From the NCBI GenBank assembly GCA_032718475.1, contig JAUCBJ010000735.1:47444-111443 (forward strand): 64,000 nucleotides of DNA, read 5' to 3'. Position numbers and translations under genes: made by a program. Positions 41,369-52,908 of this stretch are shown one piece after another. Below the pieces are notes generated by a model. It did not search any database and was not told the DNA's origin. It worked only from the letters and a program-made list of their open reading frames with translations. Numbering within the stretch: position 1 is the first letter of the stretch; every line of letters starts with the position of its first letter. The DNA comes from Nemertoderma westbladi (Eukaryota; Xenacoelomorpha; Nemertodermatida; Nemertodermatidae).

Positions 41369-42132
41369 CTCCTACGTCTCCTAAGATAATTCAGGTAAGA
41401 AAGCCCGAAGAAAGAACGAGTGTGCACAACGTTATTCAAAATAAGGTAAGTAACATCAAACCGAAATGTGCGCTATGTGACGGGACCCACCGTTTGAATG
41501 TGTGTGATGAATTCCTAAAGAAATCATTAAAGGATAGACGGGAAGTCATGTGGGATAAGCGGTTGTGTTATAATTGCCTCAGACAAGGACACCAACGGCG
41601 AACCTGTTACTCCGACGCAAGGTGTGTGAAGTGCGGCGCAAAACATCATCTCTTGTTGCACACTGAATTCGAACGAAACAGCCCGAGTCAGGTAAGTGAC
41701 TCCGAACTACATGTCCAATTCAGTGATGTGAACGACACTGACCAAAGTTCTGAGATGGAAGGATTCTATACGGATGAATTCTCCGACGAAGATGAATCCT
41801 GTTACATGATAAATACCGCAGTGTATCGAGCACTTACGTATGAAAAAGACACAGACAGCGACCTCACCCTAACTACTTCTGACCGACAACCATCTTGGAA
41901 AGCGCCAACTTCCAATGTAGGAATCCGAGAATTTCCTGTAGTACAGTTAAGGGTCCATGGACCTAAAAGGAGTTATATAGTGAACGCCCTCCTTGACTCC
42001 GGTAGCACAGGAACATTCATCGACAAAGAACTAGCCGAAGAAATCTTTACTGGACAACCCAAGTTCCGAACTAAGTTAAACATGTCAGGAATTATGCAGG
42101 TTTGGAAATCTACAGTAGTAGCGGATTATTAA
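41369..42132 (+). pseudogene. Outer element zinc knuckles and protease (after the insertion)
   Basis: Resumes the frame cut at 28563. It shows the zinc-binding region (CALCDGTHRLNVC, LCYNCLRQGHQRRTC, CVKCGAKHHLLLH) and an aspartic protease with the usual Asp-Ser-Gly site ('NALLDSGSTGTFIDKE'). It ends at an in-frame TAA where the inner copy has Tyr. The frame then reopens at 42142. Confidence 0.85.
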
Positions 42133-42141
42133 GTAGGTGCG

Positions 42142-43206
42142 TTGTCCACCCCCCAGGATGAACTAGGAGAACACAGTATAAGGTCAGTAAAAATGGTGAC
42201 GATAAAGAACTTCGCTACCAGCCAAGTAGAACCTTATAACTGGGATGAGGACGATTCCACCCAGCAACTTAATATACCTAGATTCAACACAGATTACCCT
42301 GGAGTGCAAATACTCATCGGCCAAAATGCGCATGAGGCGCTTGAGACATTGGAGAAACGGCCTGCTCAACCGCAACCACTACAAGCCTATGCGGGAAGAA
42401 CTAGAGTGGGTTGGTACTTTACTGGCCCTTCCCGTAGAACTCTCATGGAAAGATTACCAAAAGAACAGGTATATCAATTAAGTGAATGGGAAGTGGAGAG
42501 CAGTGAAATTGACGACCCAACTGAGGGAACACCATACTCCTCAGATAATGACGATCTTAACTCCAATGTAGATCAATGGAGATATTGCCCCGAGACGATT
42601 AATCTAGCCGACATCGCTTCCAGAGGAGCAACTCATCAGGAACTGACAGATACTCCATACTGGTTAGGTAGACCCGACTTCCTAAGTAAAGAAGATGAAT
42701 GGCCTCCCCATCTTACCACGGCTGAGATTAGACAAGCCAAGGGAGCGGAGAAAGTCAAACCTAAAACCCGGACGAGTAAATCAAGGTTATTTAAACCCGT
42801 GATAGATCTGTCTGTACTACACATTGCCAGGGACGACGCTGTGGATCTAAACTCCCCCACCGCGAACCGATCTGTTGTGGAGATCAGAGAGAGAGACTGG
42901 AGATCTGGAACACCGGACGTCTCGCCGGGACTCTCACCTCTCCTGCCGGGAGCGATGGACCACTATGGATCCTGGAATCGGCTTTGTAAGGCCGTCGTGT
43001 ATTTGAAGCGATGTTTCTATCGTCACTATTCCAGGACGAAGAGGAAACCTGGAATTGTATTCGAGACACAGCAGCTCAATCGCCCAGTTGGTCGTTTATG
43101 TTTACTGGAACGAGACCGAGAACTGTCCGGAAACTATGGAAGGCAAGATACTCTTCCCACGACCACCTCCCTAATCCAACAAACATCTAGGGACTCCCCA
43201 ATGTGA
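42142..43206 (+). pseudogene. Outer element pre-RT region and pol remnants, RT deleted
   Basis: Same frame as the preceding piece. It has 'VQILIGQNAHEALE', 'RVGWYFTGPSRRTL', then directly 'QWRYCPETINLADIASRG' and 'SWNRLCKAVVYLKRCFYRH'. The RT/RNase H and integrase losses match those of the inner element in position, so the deletion is inherited and not a local accident. Confidence 0.85.
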
Positions 43207-44849
43207 CAGCGTCTGGAGTGGGTGTGTGACTATATTATTTTATATTTGTTTTTATTATTTTATATTTATGTATGTATTATTATGTAATTTTATTATAATC
43301 GTTTTCTTTAATTTTATTTAGTAGAATGTTATTTTAGCGATTATTTAGTAGATTAGTGCAATATATATTCGAGTTTATTACTTAATTACTTATATATTAT
43401 ATATTTAGTGCGACGGCGAGAAATAATTATTTTTCTCTTTCCTTACTGCCCGGCCGTATTACATTAAAAATACGTGACTACAGTAAGATGAAATATCCGT
43501 ACTTATTAAAGTACAATAAAGCTCCTACTATATTCAAGTATTATTGGTAAAGTAGAGTATTAGGAATGCAAAATTCAGATCCTCGTGTCTCGGCTAAACC
43601 AAGCTCTGGGTAGACCTTGGAAACGACTTGCCTCTTCTCACTGACATTGCTTCGTGCGATATTGCTCTCATACCGTATATTAAATAATACATATAGTAGT
43701 GTGATGTCCCTTTAACAGTAGCGTATAATGCAAAATAAATCTGTTAAACCCTTTGACCATCTGCAATTCTAGTCGATTAAGATATCGCGGCACCCACCGA
43801 TATACTTGAAAGACAAAATTCTAGAATCAGTGGTTAACGTCCCCAGACAAGTTCTGGAATAAACTGGTGCCCATCCTAAATATTAACTATTAATATTTAT
43901 AAAATCTGTCAAATTTTCGATCCTTTAAAATTCTAGTCTATTAAGATATCGTAGCACTTACCGATATTCTTAAAAAGACCAATTTCCTAGAATCAAGGAT
44001 CCCAGTCCCCAGACATGTTCTGGAATAAAATTGTGTCTATTTAATATTAAATAATAAAATTTACGGGAATAAATTTAAATTCATATTGTAATGAATTTGA
44101 TAAATTGTCATTTTTATACAATTTATAACATTCCCAAAATTCCATCAATTAATAGATCATGGGAGCGGAGATTCACCTTATTAAGTGTATTAGTGTGCGA
44201 GAATCTCCAATATATAGTCAATAGTCGATAAAATTCATAAAATCATGTATAAAGAGGAATATTGACAATTAAAGAATTACTATTAAATAGCATCCCAAAT
44301 CTGTATGCATGAGAATTACCCTAATTCTACTGCTAGCTTTCCATAATGTCACCATGGCAACAACCACGCTAGAATTAGAAGTGAGTTAAAAGAACAATAA
44401 AGGCTTGCCCCATTGAATAGCATAAGGAATAAATAGCACACTGCTAGTATCCAAAGATACCCAATAATAACGTGACATTCTGGAAGGCACTTGACTAACG
44501 TACAAATGGCCCGAATGTGTGAGGTTTGTGACAGTTGTGTGGAATTTGTGCGTTTATAGGTGAATGTTACTACTAAAGTGTGTTTACAGTAGCGAGTCGC
44601 AATTGTGAAAGTAGCCCTAACTCTCCAGTAAGAACCTGAAGTAAATCTAAGCCTTTGGGACGGACGGTGGAGTGACTCGCGCTGGTTGTTGTGGTCGTTG
44701 TGCAGCTACTACGTTGGCGATTGGCACATCGGCGAAAGTACACCAGCACTGAGGATCTTGCGCTGTCCGGGGGCCGAGAGGGGTAGGCAGCGACGCCCGC
44801 TAGCCTAAATATCAACTCATTATAATATTGATAAACTCATATAGCAGCT
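43207..44849 (+). other. Spacer of outer element
   Basis: Homologous to 36942-38591, non-coding, with the tandem duplication and a GC-rich patch at about 44650-44800. Confidence 0.6.
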
Positions 44850-45296
44850 ATGACTCAGTTGATAGAAGATGATCTTGGTATCAGGGAGAAATATACTCTA
44901 CCGTTGCAAGCATTTGTTGATAGCTTGATACTCAGCGACGCTAGTCCAACTACTACGGAGGACGATGGTCGTTATATCGAACCGCCGATGTCCCAGGAGC
45001 AACTTACGCGTGAATTGGACTATCGAAAATTCACTGCTCGCTATACGCATTGTAATGGTACGTATATGGACTTCTTAACTACTGGCCATCCTATCGATTT
45101 ACACGATACGGACGATATCGACACCGAAAGGGAAATGGTCCTATTTAAATATCATACCCAGTGGAGTCGGAACGATAAATTGAGAATCGAATGCGAAAAT
45201 TCTATTCGAAATCGACTCGAAAGAGAAGACGTTAAAGAACCGGATAAACGCGGTAACTCCAACGTATATTTGGAATTCTTGAGAGAAACATTGTAA
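44850..45296 (+). pseudogene. Accessory ORF, N-terminal part (outer element)
   Basis: Homologous to 38592 and onwards ('MSQEQLTRELDYRKFTARY'). The frame is longer than in the inner copy and reaches 'REDVKEPDKRGNSNVYLEFL', then stops where about 200 bp are missing relative to the inner copy. That gap removes the YLT/PLP block. Confidence 0.65.
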
Positions 45297-46285
45297 AACC
45301 GAATAAATATCACCCGCGTTTCCCCTACAAGACGTGCGTCTTTGGTATTATTGCAATGAATGCCCAAGACCCAACCAACAAACGGAAAGACATAAACATC
45401 CGTAGAGACGTTGCTTTAAACACGGTTTTACTCGCTATATTTACGGGAGTTTCGAGCGAAACTTGTTCGATGTATCACCTACGCTCGCTCGATTCAAACA
45501 ATCCTTAAATAAACCTATGATCAGAGTTCCGGAATACTCGGTCAGACCTCCTCATTCCCTAGTTAGACCTCAGACTCTTGATCCTAATAGTATCACGGAT
45601 CCTCCCGAACTGTACTCACTGTTCAAAGATCTAGTGTTACCCGAACAGTTAGTCGGTGGCACTCCGGTTGTGGGCTCCCTAAATATTCGCCCATCTTACC
45701 TAGTCGGATTGGGACGCGGACATCTAATATCGTCATTCAACCGTATCATCGTCCCTGTTTAACCCGATACAACCTGTCACCGAGGCGGAGGAGAGAGTTG
45801 TACGAAACGCGTTGGACACTATTCGTCAAAAGAGCGGAAAATGAACCTACAATTGTTTAGAGAAACGTAAATTGCAGCAGCAAGTCCAAGCGGTAAACGA
45901 ATTAACTTTATCTCAGTTCGATCAGGAAATTCAGAATCTCTAAGAAGATATCGAACTTGGACGACCCTATTCTCTGCAAGAGTTTTGGACGAACGCATCC
46001 AACGATAAGCGGAGGAAAATCAGCTCGAGGAGAAGCATATCGAAATGGACGAGACATCGACCATAACCTTAAACCTTCAGACGCAATTGTATTGCACCCT
46101 TTACCCAAGGGTTATAGCCCTCCTAGTAAAGTGGCTCGCCCCAAAGAGAAAAGGACTCTTGCTAGCCTCAAAAAACTGCGTAAACGCCGTCCGCACAAGA
46201 AAAACTAACTGTTTAGAGTATTTCTATATTTTAGAAACTGTGATTTTTATATTTTATAGAATTAAATCCCATTTTCTGGGAGCGG
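45297..46285 (+). pseudogene. Accessory ORF, remaining fragments (outer element)
   Basis: Pieces in several frames match the inner copy: a CxxC-like remnant near 45320-45420, 'PHSLVRPQTLDPNSITDPPE' at about 45550-45610, and the basic tail 'KEKRTLASLKKLRKRR' near 46150. Frameshifts and stops are many. It ends CTGGGAGCGG before the 3' LTR. Confidence 0.6.
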
Positions 46286-47356
46286 TGTAAAAGCTTTTGC
46301 GGAATTAGCTGGTTATTTTCCCCGCAAAGTACTCTGTATTTGGTTTAACGGACATAAAAAGCCGTTTCCTTACTGTACCGGTGTTTTAGTGGACATAAAA
46401 AGCCATTTCTTCTGTATGTGTACTTTAGCGGACATAACTAGCAATTTTATGTCGCAATACGCTAAAATCCTCTTGACACAGTGTAGTTACTATGACGACG
46501 GCTAACAGCTGATCTGTACACGTGGAGCTTTTCCTTTGTCTCTTTGTTCGGACAACCAATCACAGCGATTCTCCTGATATTTGTACAGAAACCTCCGGGA
46601 AATCGCGCAATGCATTACTGTTTATGTTTACATTTTTTCCTGATGCCAGAAGACCGGCTTTGGAATCTCTGTGTTTTCAGGCTTTAGCAAAACATTAGTA
46701 GGCTTGATCATAGAACGTATAACCGTTATCAAACAAACAATTCATACCTAATCAAACAAAACAATTAAAACACCGCATTTTTACTGCTATTTACTGTCGG
46801 TTATTAATTATATCAGTTGATGGAATATTATTATATTGGGATAATATCGATCAATAATCAGAAACCCCAATCTTCTTGATATACTGAAGGTTAGAGAGAC
46901 CGGTTACATATAACAATTGCGACTTACATTATATTGGTTTTGGAGTGAATCTAATGCTATTTCATAGGCACTACATGAGTCAGTGGTTGTTCTCTTTATA
47001 TGTGACTAAAATTAGTGAAGGTCGGCAGATCGGTGTCTAGTGTAATTCATAACTCTGTTTACATATTTAGAGCGCCACGTCCTAAAGGAACTGTTAATAT
47101 TTCCCGAAAGTGAATAATATTGGTCAGAGATTATATATTAACAATCAGTCGAATAATACAGTAGGCCTACACCGCAATAAGGTCAAAGCTTCCGAATCCA
47201 GTATCCCGGGTATATCCAGCGGGTGAATGGTCGCGCATAGACTGGCTTCGGCTAATGTAGTGTATCAAATACTCGTCATAGGCTAAAGTCGATTTATAAT
47301 CTAGAAGACATCTAAATTTGGCAGGTTAAACTGCTAAAGGTCTGAAAGCGCGAACA
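46286..47356 (+). repeat. Outer element 3' LTR
   Basis: 1071 bp, TGTAAAAGC...GCGCGAACA. It is about 110 bp shorter than the 5' copy because of a deletion near 47036 (a GGTGTCTAGTG junction; GTGT occurs at both sides of the missing segment). Otherwise the two copies are nearly identical. Confidence 0.9.
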
Positions 47357-47361
47357 TCGAT
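47357..47361. repeat. Right target site duplication of outer element (TCGAT)
   Basis: Matches 2573-2577. Confidence 0.9.
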
Positions 47362-49177
47362 AGTGGTTACCATGGCAGCCAGGCTAAATAGATGTTCAAA
47401 TTTTTAAAATAATGATTTAAAGCGATAAGATTAACATTATCATTATTTATGTCTTGGGACCAACCCCTACCCCCACTATATGACTTATTCTGCATCCGAA
47501 TTACATTGTTCTATTTTTCAGTTTCCATGACAACCGCTAAACAGACGCTTTGATAAAAAATCGTTAATTTAGATGTAGACTTCATGATAAAATTTTCTGA
47601 AAATTGGAATGTGTTATCAAGACCACAAGCTGGAAATTTTTGTAAATTTCCAAAATTAAAATTAAATTAAATTTAAAACATTCCAGAATATATAGTTACC
47701 ATTGTAACTGGAGTTTATTAATGCCTATATCATTCAAGTCTATATTTATAACTCTATTTGTAGCAAAACCCCATTAGATATAAACTTGGGGTTTCTACGA
47801 TTTCGGTTGTTCTATTTCTCAGTTTCCATGACAACCACTGCAAACAGACGTTTTTATAGAAAATCGTTAATTTGTACATAAACTTCAGTACACAATAATA
47901 TTTTCTGAAACGCGGAATGTGTCATTTGAACTGAACCACAATCTGAATCGTTTCTTAAAGCTTAAAAAAATCAATTTGAGAAAACTCTAGTTTCTATGGC
48001 AATAGGAGTTGAATAAAGGCAAATAGGCCTACCTCTTAACGAAACTACCAACGAACGAAAGAGTAAAAGTGTGTTTAATTTTCCTTAGCTTCGCATTTCC
48101 TTTAGGGAATGCCTTTCTAGTATAATATAATATATATAAATAAATAAATAATATATTATATAATATATTACATTGCGCATTAGGTATATTTTCCCATAAA
48201 TATATAATACCAACCATTTATTTTTAGTATTTAGGCCAAAATTAGCAAGAAGGTTAATTCAGTTAAAATTATTTAGTGTTGATAAGGAAATTATTGCTTA
48301 TTTGATTTGGAATGCAATGCTATTTTGTTTATATGTACTCAAGGCATTCTCAAGAACTACTCCGTAGGTCTAGAACGCCTTGTATGTACTGTAAGTGTGT
48401 GTATTTTGCTGGTTTTAGATAGTTTTTTTTAGATAGTTTTAGATAGTTTTTTATAATTGAGAAAAATCTTTTTAGAACAATATTGGAAGTGTTGCGTTAA
48501 TAGAGAAAATTTTCAGCAAATATTAGCGAATTTTATGTGACTGAGTGGATTATATTTATGATTAAATATAATTTAATATAATATTAATTGGTAAACCGCC
48601 TGACACACGTACCGGTAAGCCTATGGTTGGTGTTGAGAGAGATAAGAAACATTTATTGATAAATAATATATATATATATAATATACAGTAGGCCTAATAT
48701 ATATGTTCGTATTCGAAAAATAAAGTTTTCTAATAATTGGCATTTTTCGGCACCGATATTTAATAGAGAAGTTGTCTGTATGGATTGGATAGGATAGTAT
48801 AGTGCATCTATATACTGTACTTGGGCGAATTTGGGTTTGATTTAATATTGGTGTGTAAGAAATTACAGACAATTTACGTACCCGTGTTTTGCCAATCAAA
48901 TAATTGATAAATCTCCAAATTCTGGGTATATCGAAAGAATGATCAACTGTGAAGAATATACTGTAATGGCCTTCAGGTTACATTAAACGTACAAAAAATC
49001 CATTAAATATGACCTAGAAAGACAACAGGCCTATAACTTCCTCCTGCAATTGGAAAGCAGTGAACAGGATAGAGTATTACTTACAATGCTAATAGATAAC
49101 CAACATTGTGGGAGACGCATTGTATACTATAGTAACCAAACATATAGTAACCATCTCCTCAGCCATGTAAGTTTCAG
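47362..49177. other. Intron sequence with a diverged direct repeat
   Basis: AT-rich, no supported gene. A segment with 'CAGTTTCCATGACAACC', 'AATCGTTAATTT' and 'ATTTTCTGAAA' occurs at about 47507-47645 and again at about 47811-47950. It may be a dispersed repeat of unknown type. Confidence 0.5.
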
Positions 49178-49297
49178 TGGAAATGCACCTACTTTATACG
49201 TGGAAATGCACCTACTTTATACTGTACGTGGAAATGCACCTACTTTATACGTGGAAATGCACCTACTTTATACGTGGAAATGCACCTACTTTATACA
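49178..49297 (+). repeat. 23-bp minisatellite
   Basis: Five units of GGAAATGCACCTACTTTATACGT; one spacer carries a short CTGTAC insertion. Confidence 0.9.
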
Positions 49298-49800
49298 GAT
49301 TCCTTCAAAATTACAAATAAAAATAATCATTCATCGCAACTAAACTACATCAGATTAAGAATTTCAGTACAATTTTTGAGTAATCGAATAAGAACAGTAC
49401 TGTACAGAATATCACGCAAACTACAGTATGTACAGTAGGGGTTACAAAAACAGGTCAAAAATTTAGATACTGTTCAATATTATATATTATTTATTATTAC
49501 GCCAAATACTGGCAAATAGGCGATATGGTCATTAACTAAAATTAAATCAAATTCAAATTTACAATAAAAAGATATTATTACTTTAATAAATAAATACACT
49601 GTAAAATTATTTGAAGAGTTAGGACCTTGCCCAGGAACACAAAGGTCGGATATTTGCAGGGCATTCGAGCAGATGGTATAATGTGGCCGCCCCCCCGCAC
49701 AGTGAACATCTGTCTTGCGCCTCATGGTAACTCGAGTTAGTGCAAATCTTATAGTGGATGCCGTTAGTGCTGAAGCGGGAGGTACAGTAGGACAAGAAGA
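49298..49800. other. Intron, nothing recognised
   Basis: AT-rich; no exon, element or repeat I can support. Confidence 0.4.
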
Positions 49801-50172
49801 CTTCACCCCTCTGGTTTTCAACCATGCTGCGTTCACCCCTCAGGTGGTTCATCCCTCAGGTGTTCACACATCAAGTGTTCACCCCTCTGGTGTTCACCCC
49901 TCTGGTGTTCGCCCGTCTGGTGTTTACCCCTCTGGTTTTCACCCTTTTGTGTTCACCCCTCTGGTTTTCCCCATCTTGTGTTCACCCCTCAGGTGTTCAT
50001 CCCTCTGGTTTCCACCCGTCTGGTGTTCGCCCCTCTGGTGTTCGCCCTTCTGGGGTTTACCCCTCTGGTTGTCACCCCTCTCGTGTTTACCCGTCTGGTT
50101 TCACCCATCTTGTGTTCACCCCTCAGGTGGTTCAGCCTTCAGGTGTTCAACCATCAAGTGTTCACCCCTCTC
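49801..50172 (+). repeat. 15-bp minisatellite, left block
   Basis: Degenerate units of TTCACCCCTCTGGTG. Because 15 is a multiple of 3, long frames stay open in all three phases, which extends the LINE frame leftwards artificially to 49824. Confidence 0.9.
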
Positions 50173-52310
50173 TGTGGTCCTCTCTGTTGCAACAGCCAAG
50201 TGTGAGATCCAGCTTCACACTACAGCTGAGCAACAGGTATGAGGCTCTTGCCTCTGAGGCGGCAGATCACTGTGAGGGCTATACTGCCTTTACAGAAGCA
50301 GTTAAGTTAGCAGCTGCAGAAACAGTTCCTGTATACCCTCGAAACAGGAAAAGGGCCCCCTGGACTGACAACAAAATTCAGAAGTGCCGAAATGACCTTC
50401 ATAAGGCGCAGAAAGAGTCCCGACTCAAACAGACTACAGCGGCCAAGAATGCAGTTAAAGCTGCATCTAGGTCCCTGAACAGGCAGTACTCTGTTAATCT
50501 ACAGGAGCTAATAAACCAACAGGTTGATGCCATCAATGATGCTGACGACAGCAGGCATTCATCCCAGGCATGGAAATCGATCAATCTGCTTACTGGGCGG
50601 AAAAGCCAACCAACCACCAAGGTTAAGGCTGAATCACCAGCCGATCGCCTCAATGGTTGGAAAGCCCACTTTGAAAAGCTCCTCAATAATGACAGGGTAT
50701 TGCCTGATAACTTTATAGAAGTAAAAGTGTCTGAGTCTGTACTCCCAGATATTCCCATTGGCGATATCTCCTTTGCAGAAGTGAAGGCTGCTGCAAAGAG
50801 CATTAAGACCAATCGTGCCAGTGGAGTAGATGGTGTTCCTCCTGAGGTCTTTAAAATACCTGAGTGTTTAAAGCTCATCTATCCCATCATAGTAGACATG
50901 TACCGTACAACAAGAGTCCCACAAGAAATGAAAACAAATAAGTTGGTGCCAGTTCCCAAGAAGGGCAACCTAACACTCTATGGTTCTTTTCGGGGAATCT
51001 CATTGATCTCGATTGCTGCAAAACTATACAATAGAATTCTATTAAATCGCATCAGGGATCCCATTGAGAGACTGCTACGTGGAAATCAGAATGGGTTCCG
51101 TAAAGGTCGTGGGACCATGGAGCCCATTTTGGCACTTAGAAGGATAATTGAAGAGTTATCAAAAAAGAAAGACAGGCATCTGGCTGTTATCTTTGTTGAC
51201 TTCTTCAAGGCCTTTGATTCAGTCTCTCGCTCACGTATGTTCAGCATACTTTCATTAAATGGGATTCCTGATGAAATTATTGCAGCAATCAGATCAGTAT
51301 ACGATGGTTCGACAACATTTGTGTCTACTGTTGACGGTGACACAGAACCATTTGAAGTGTTATGGGGCGTCCTCCAAGGAGACACACTTGCACCATTCTT
51401 GTTCATTATTGTGGTTGACTATGTTCTACGCATGTCCTTAGATCATCATAATGATGATGGGGTGATGATAACTCCACCTACTGGCTCCAGAAGTCGAGGA
51501 AATCCTGCCAAGTACCTAACTGATCTAGACTTTGCTGATGACTTAGGAGTACTCTCAGAATCATTAGAGGGAGCCCAGCGGCTCCTCAGCTCATTAGAAC
51601 ATGCTGCTTCTAGTGTTGGTCTTTTTATTAACTCCAGAAAGACCAAAATTCTGACAGTTAACTTTGAAAGTCCTCAGCAAGTCTCTGATCGGATGAGCAT
51701 AAGCTCAAAGGATGGTATGCTTGAGCATGTGGACGACTTCTGTTACCTGGGATCATGGATCCGGAAGTCAGGTGAGGACCTTCGAATACGTAAGGGAAAG
51801 GCATGGGCAGCCTTGAATAGGCTTTCCAGGATTTGGAAGTCACCTAGAATTAATCGGAAACTTAAGGTCCGATTATTTAGAGCAGCAGTAGTTCCAGTAC
51901 TCCTCTACGGGAGTCCATGCTGGGCTCTAACTGCTGAGGACACCAAATCTCTGGATGGCACATTCACAAGAATGCTACGCCGGGTACATTGTGTCAAGTA
52001 CAATGCACACATCTCCAACCAGACACTATATAACATTGGAGGTGTCTCATTGGTTCCCCCAAGCTTGACACTAGAACAAAATCGCCTCCGCTTTGCAGGA
52101 CATTGCTTTCGCCGTGAGGACCAGCCAGTGCATAATCTTGTACTTTGGCAGCCTCATGGAGTAAATAAGCATGGTGGACAGCCCATGACTTTCTTGAGAC
52201 GCATCTTAAAGGACACTGGCCTTAAAGATGCGGATGATCTAGCAAATGTCATGGGTGATAGGGAGTTGTGGCGGTGCAATTTTGTTGACAAGCCGGCACA
52301 GCATTCTTAA
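50173..52310 (+). CDS. LINE reverse transcriptase ORF, 5'-truncated but open
   Basis: The frame is open from the minisatellite to a TAA at 52308-52310, about 710 LINE-derived codons. It begins in the linker before RT ('SSFTLQLSNRYEAL', 'APWTDNKIQKCRNDLHKA'). RT landmarks follow in order: 'RASGVDGVPPEVFK', 'FRGISLISIAAKLYNRILL', 'GFRKGRGT', 'VIFVDFFKAFDSVSR' (first catalytic Asp), 'LQGDTLAPFLF' and 'TDLDFADDLGVLSE' (the catalytic Asp pair). The C-terminal part has 'RLRFAGHCFRRED', common in several LINE clades. The clade is not certain. The endonuclease is absent, so it cannot transpose on its own. The open frame suggests a fairly recent copy. Confidence 0.85.
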
Positions 52311-52330
52311 AAATGCAGCTGCAATGCAGC
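50173..52330 (+). mobile_element. 5'-truncated LINE (non-LTR retrotransposon)
   Basis: An RT-containing frame without the upstream endonuclease. The same 15-bp minisatellite lies on both sides, so the element probably inserted into it. The exact ends and any target duplication cannot be fixed by eye because the flanks are repetitive. No poly(A) tail is apparent at the 3' end. Confidence 0.75.
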
Positions 52331-52344
52331 ATGCCGATCCTAGT

Positions 52345-52803
52345 AGTTCGCCCCTCTGGTGTTCACCCCTTTGGTATTCACACCTCTGGTGTTCACCCCT
52401 CTGGTGTTCGTCCCTCTGGTGTTGGCCCTCTGATGTTCACCCCTATTATGTTCACCCCTCTGGTATTAACCCCCTCTGGTGTTCACCCCTATGGTGTTCA
52501 CTCCTCCTTGTGTTCACACCCCTGAAGTTCACCACTCTGGTGTTCACCCCTCTGGTGTTCACCCCCCTTGTGTTCACCCCTCTGGTATTTCCCCTGTGGT
52601 GTTTACCCAGCTGGTGTTCACTACTCAGGTGTTCACTCGTCTGGTGTTCACCCCTCATATTTTACCCCCTCTGGTTTTCACCCATCAGGTGTTCATCCAT
52701 CTGGTCTTTACCTCTCTGGTGTTCAAACCTCAGGTGACCACCCTTCTGGTGTTCACCCCCCTGATATTCTCCCCTCTGGTGTCCACCCCTGTTGTGTTAC
52801 CCT
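52345..52803 (+). repeat. 15-bp minisatellite, right block
   Basis: Same CCCCTCTGGTGTTCA-type units as the left block, in the same orientation. Open frames across it are by-products of the 15-bp period. Confidence 0.9.
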
Positions 52804-52885
52804 TATTTAATCATACCAACTGTAAAACATAACATTTTAGATCTCTTAAACCCGGTAAATCCGTAAGATAAAGTAGTTCTTGCAG

Positions 52886-52908
52886 AGGGGGGGGGGGGGG
52901 GGGGGGGG
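52886..52908 (+). repeat. Long G homopolymer
   Basis: About 23 G in a row. A C run followed by an A run lies at 53103-53130. Confidence 0.8.

Larger units (their letters stand above)
2578..47356 (+). mobile_element. Outer BEL/Pao-like LTR retrotransposon (non-autonomous), carrying two nested insertions
   Basis: Both ends carry the same LTR (2578-2635 plus 22076-23184 on the left, 46286-47356 on the right), starting TGT and ending GAACA, with 5-bp TCGAT duplications outside. With both insertions removed, its own sequence is about 12.5 kb: LTR, a 2.2-kb AT-rich leader, a gag-protease frame (25374-28563 continuing at 41369-43206), a 3' spacer, a decayed accessory ORF (from 44850) and the 3' LTR. 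Reverse transcriptase, RNase H and most of integrase are missing. A giant minus-strand element (2636-22070) lies inside its 5' LTR and a second member of its own superfamily (28564-41363) lies inside its gag-pro frame. Confidence 0.85.

Noticed and set aside
49050-49343. ORF of 97 codons as an extra exon of the cyclase gene
   Set aside because: Half is the 23-bp minisatellite, no supported splice sites, and exons A and B already join in phase.
49824-50172. N-terminal 116 codons of the LINE frame as a real protein domain
   Set aside because: They are translated minisatellite units (Phe-Thr-Pro-Leu-Val type), open because the unit is 15 bp.
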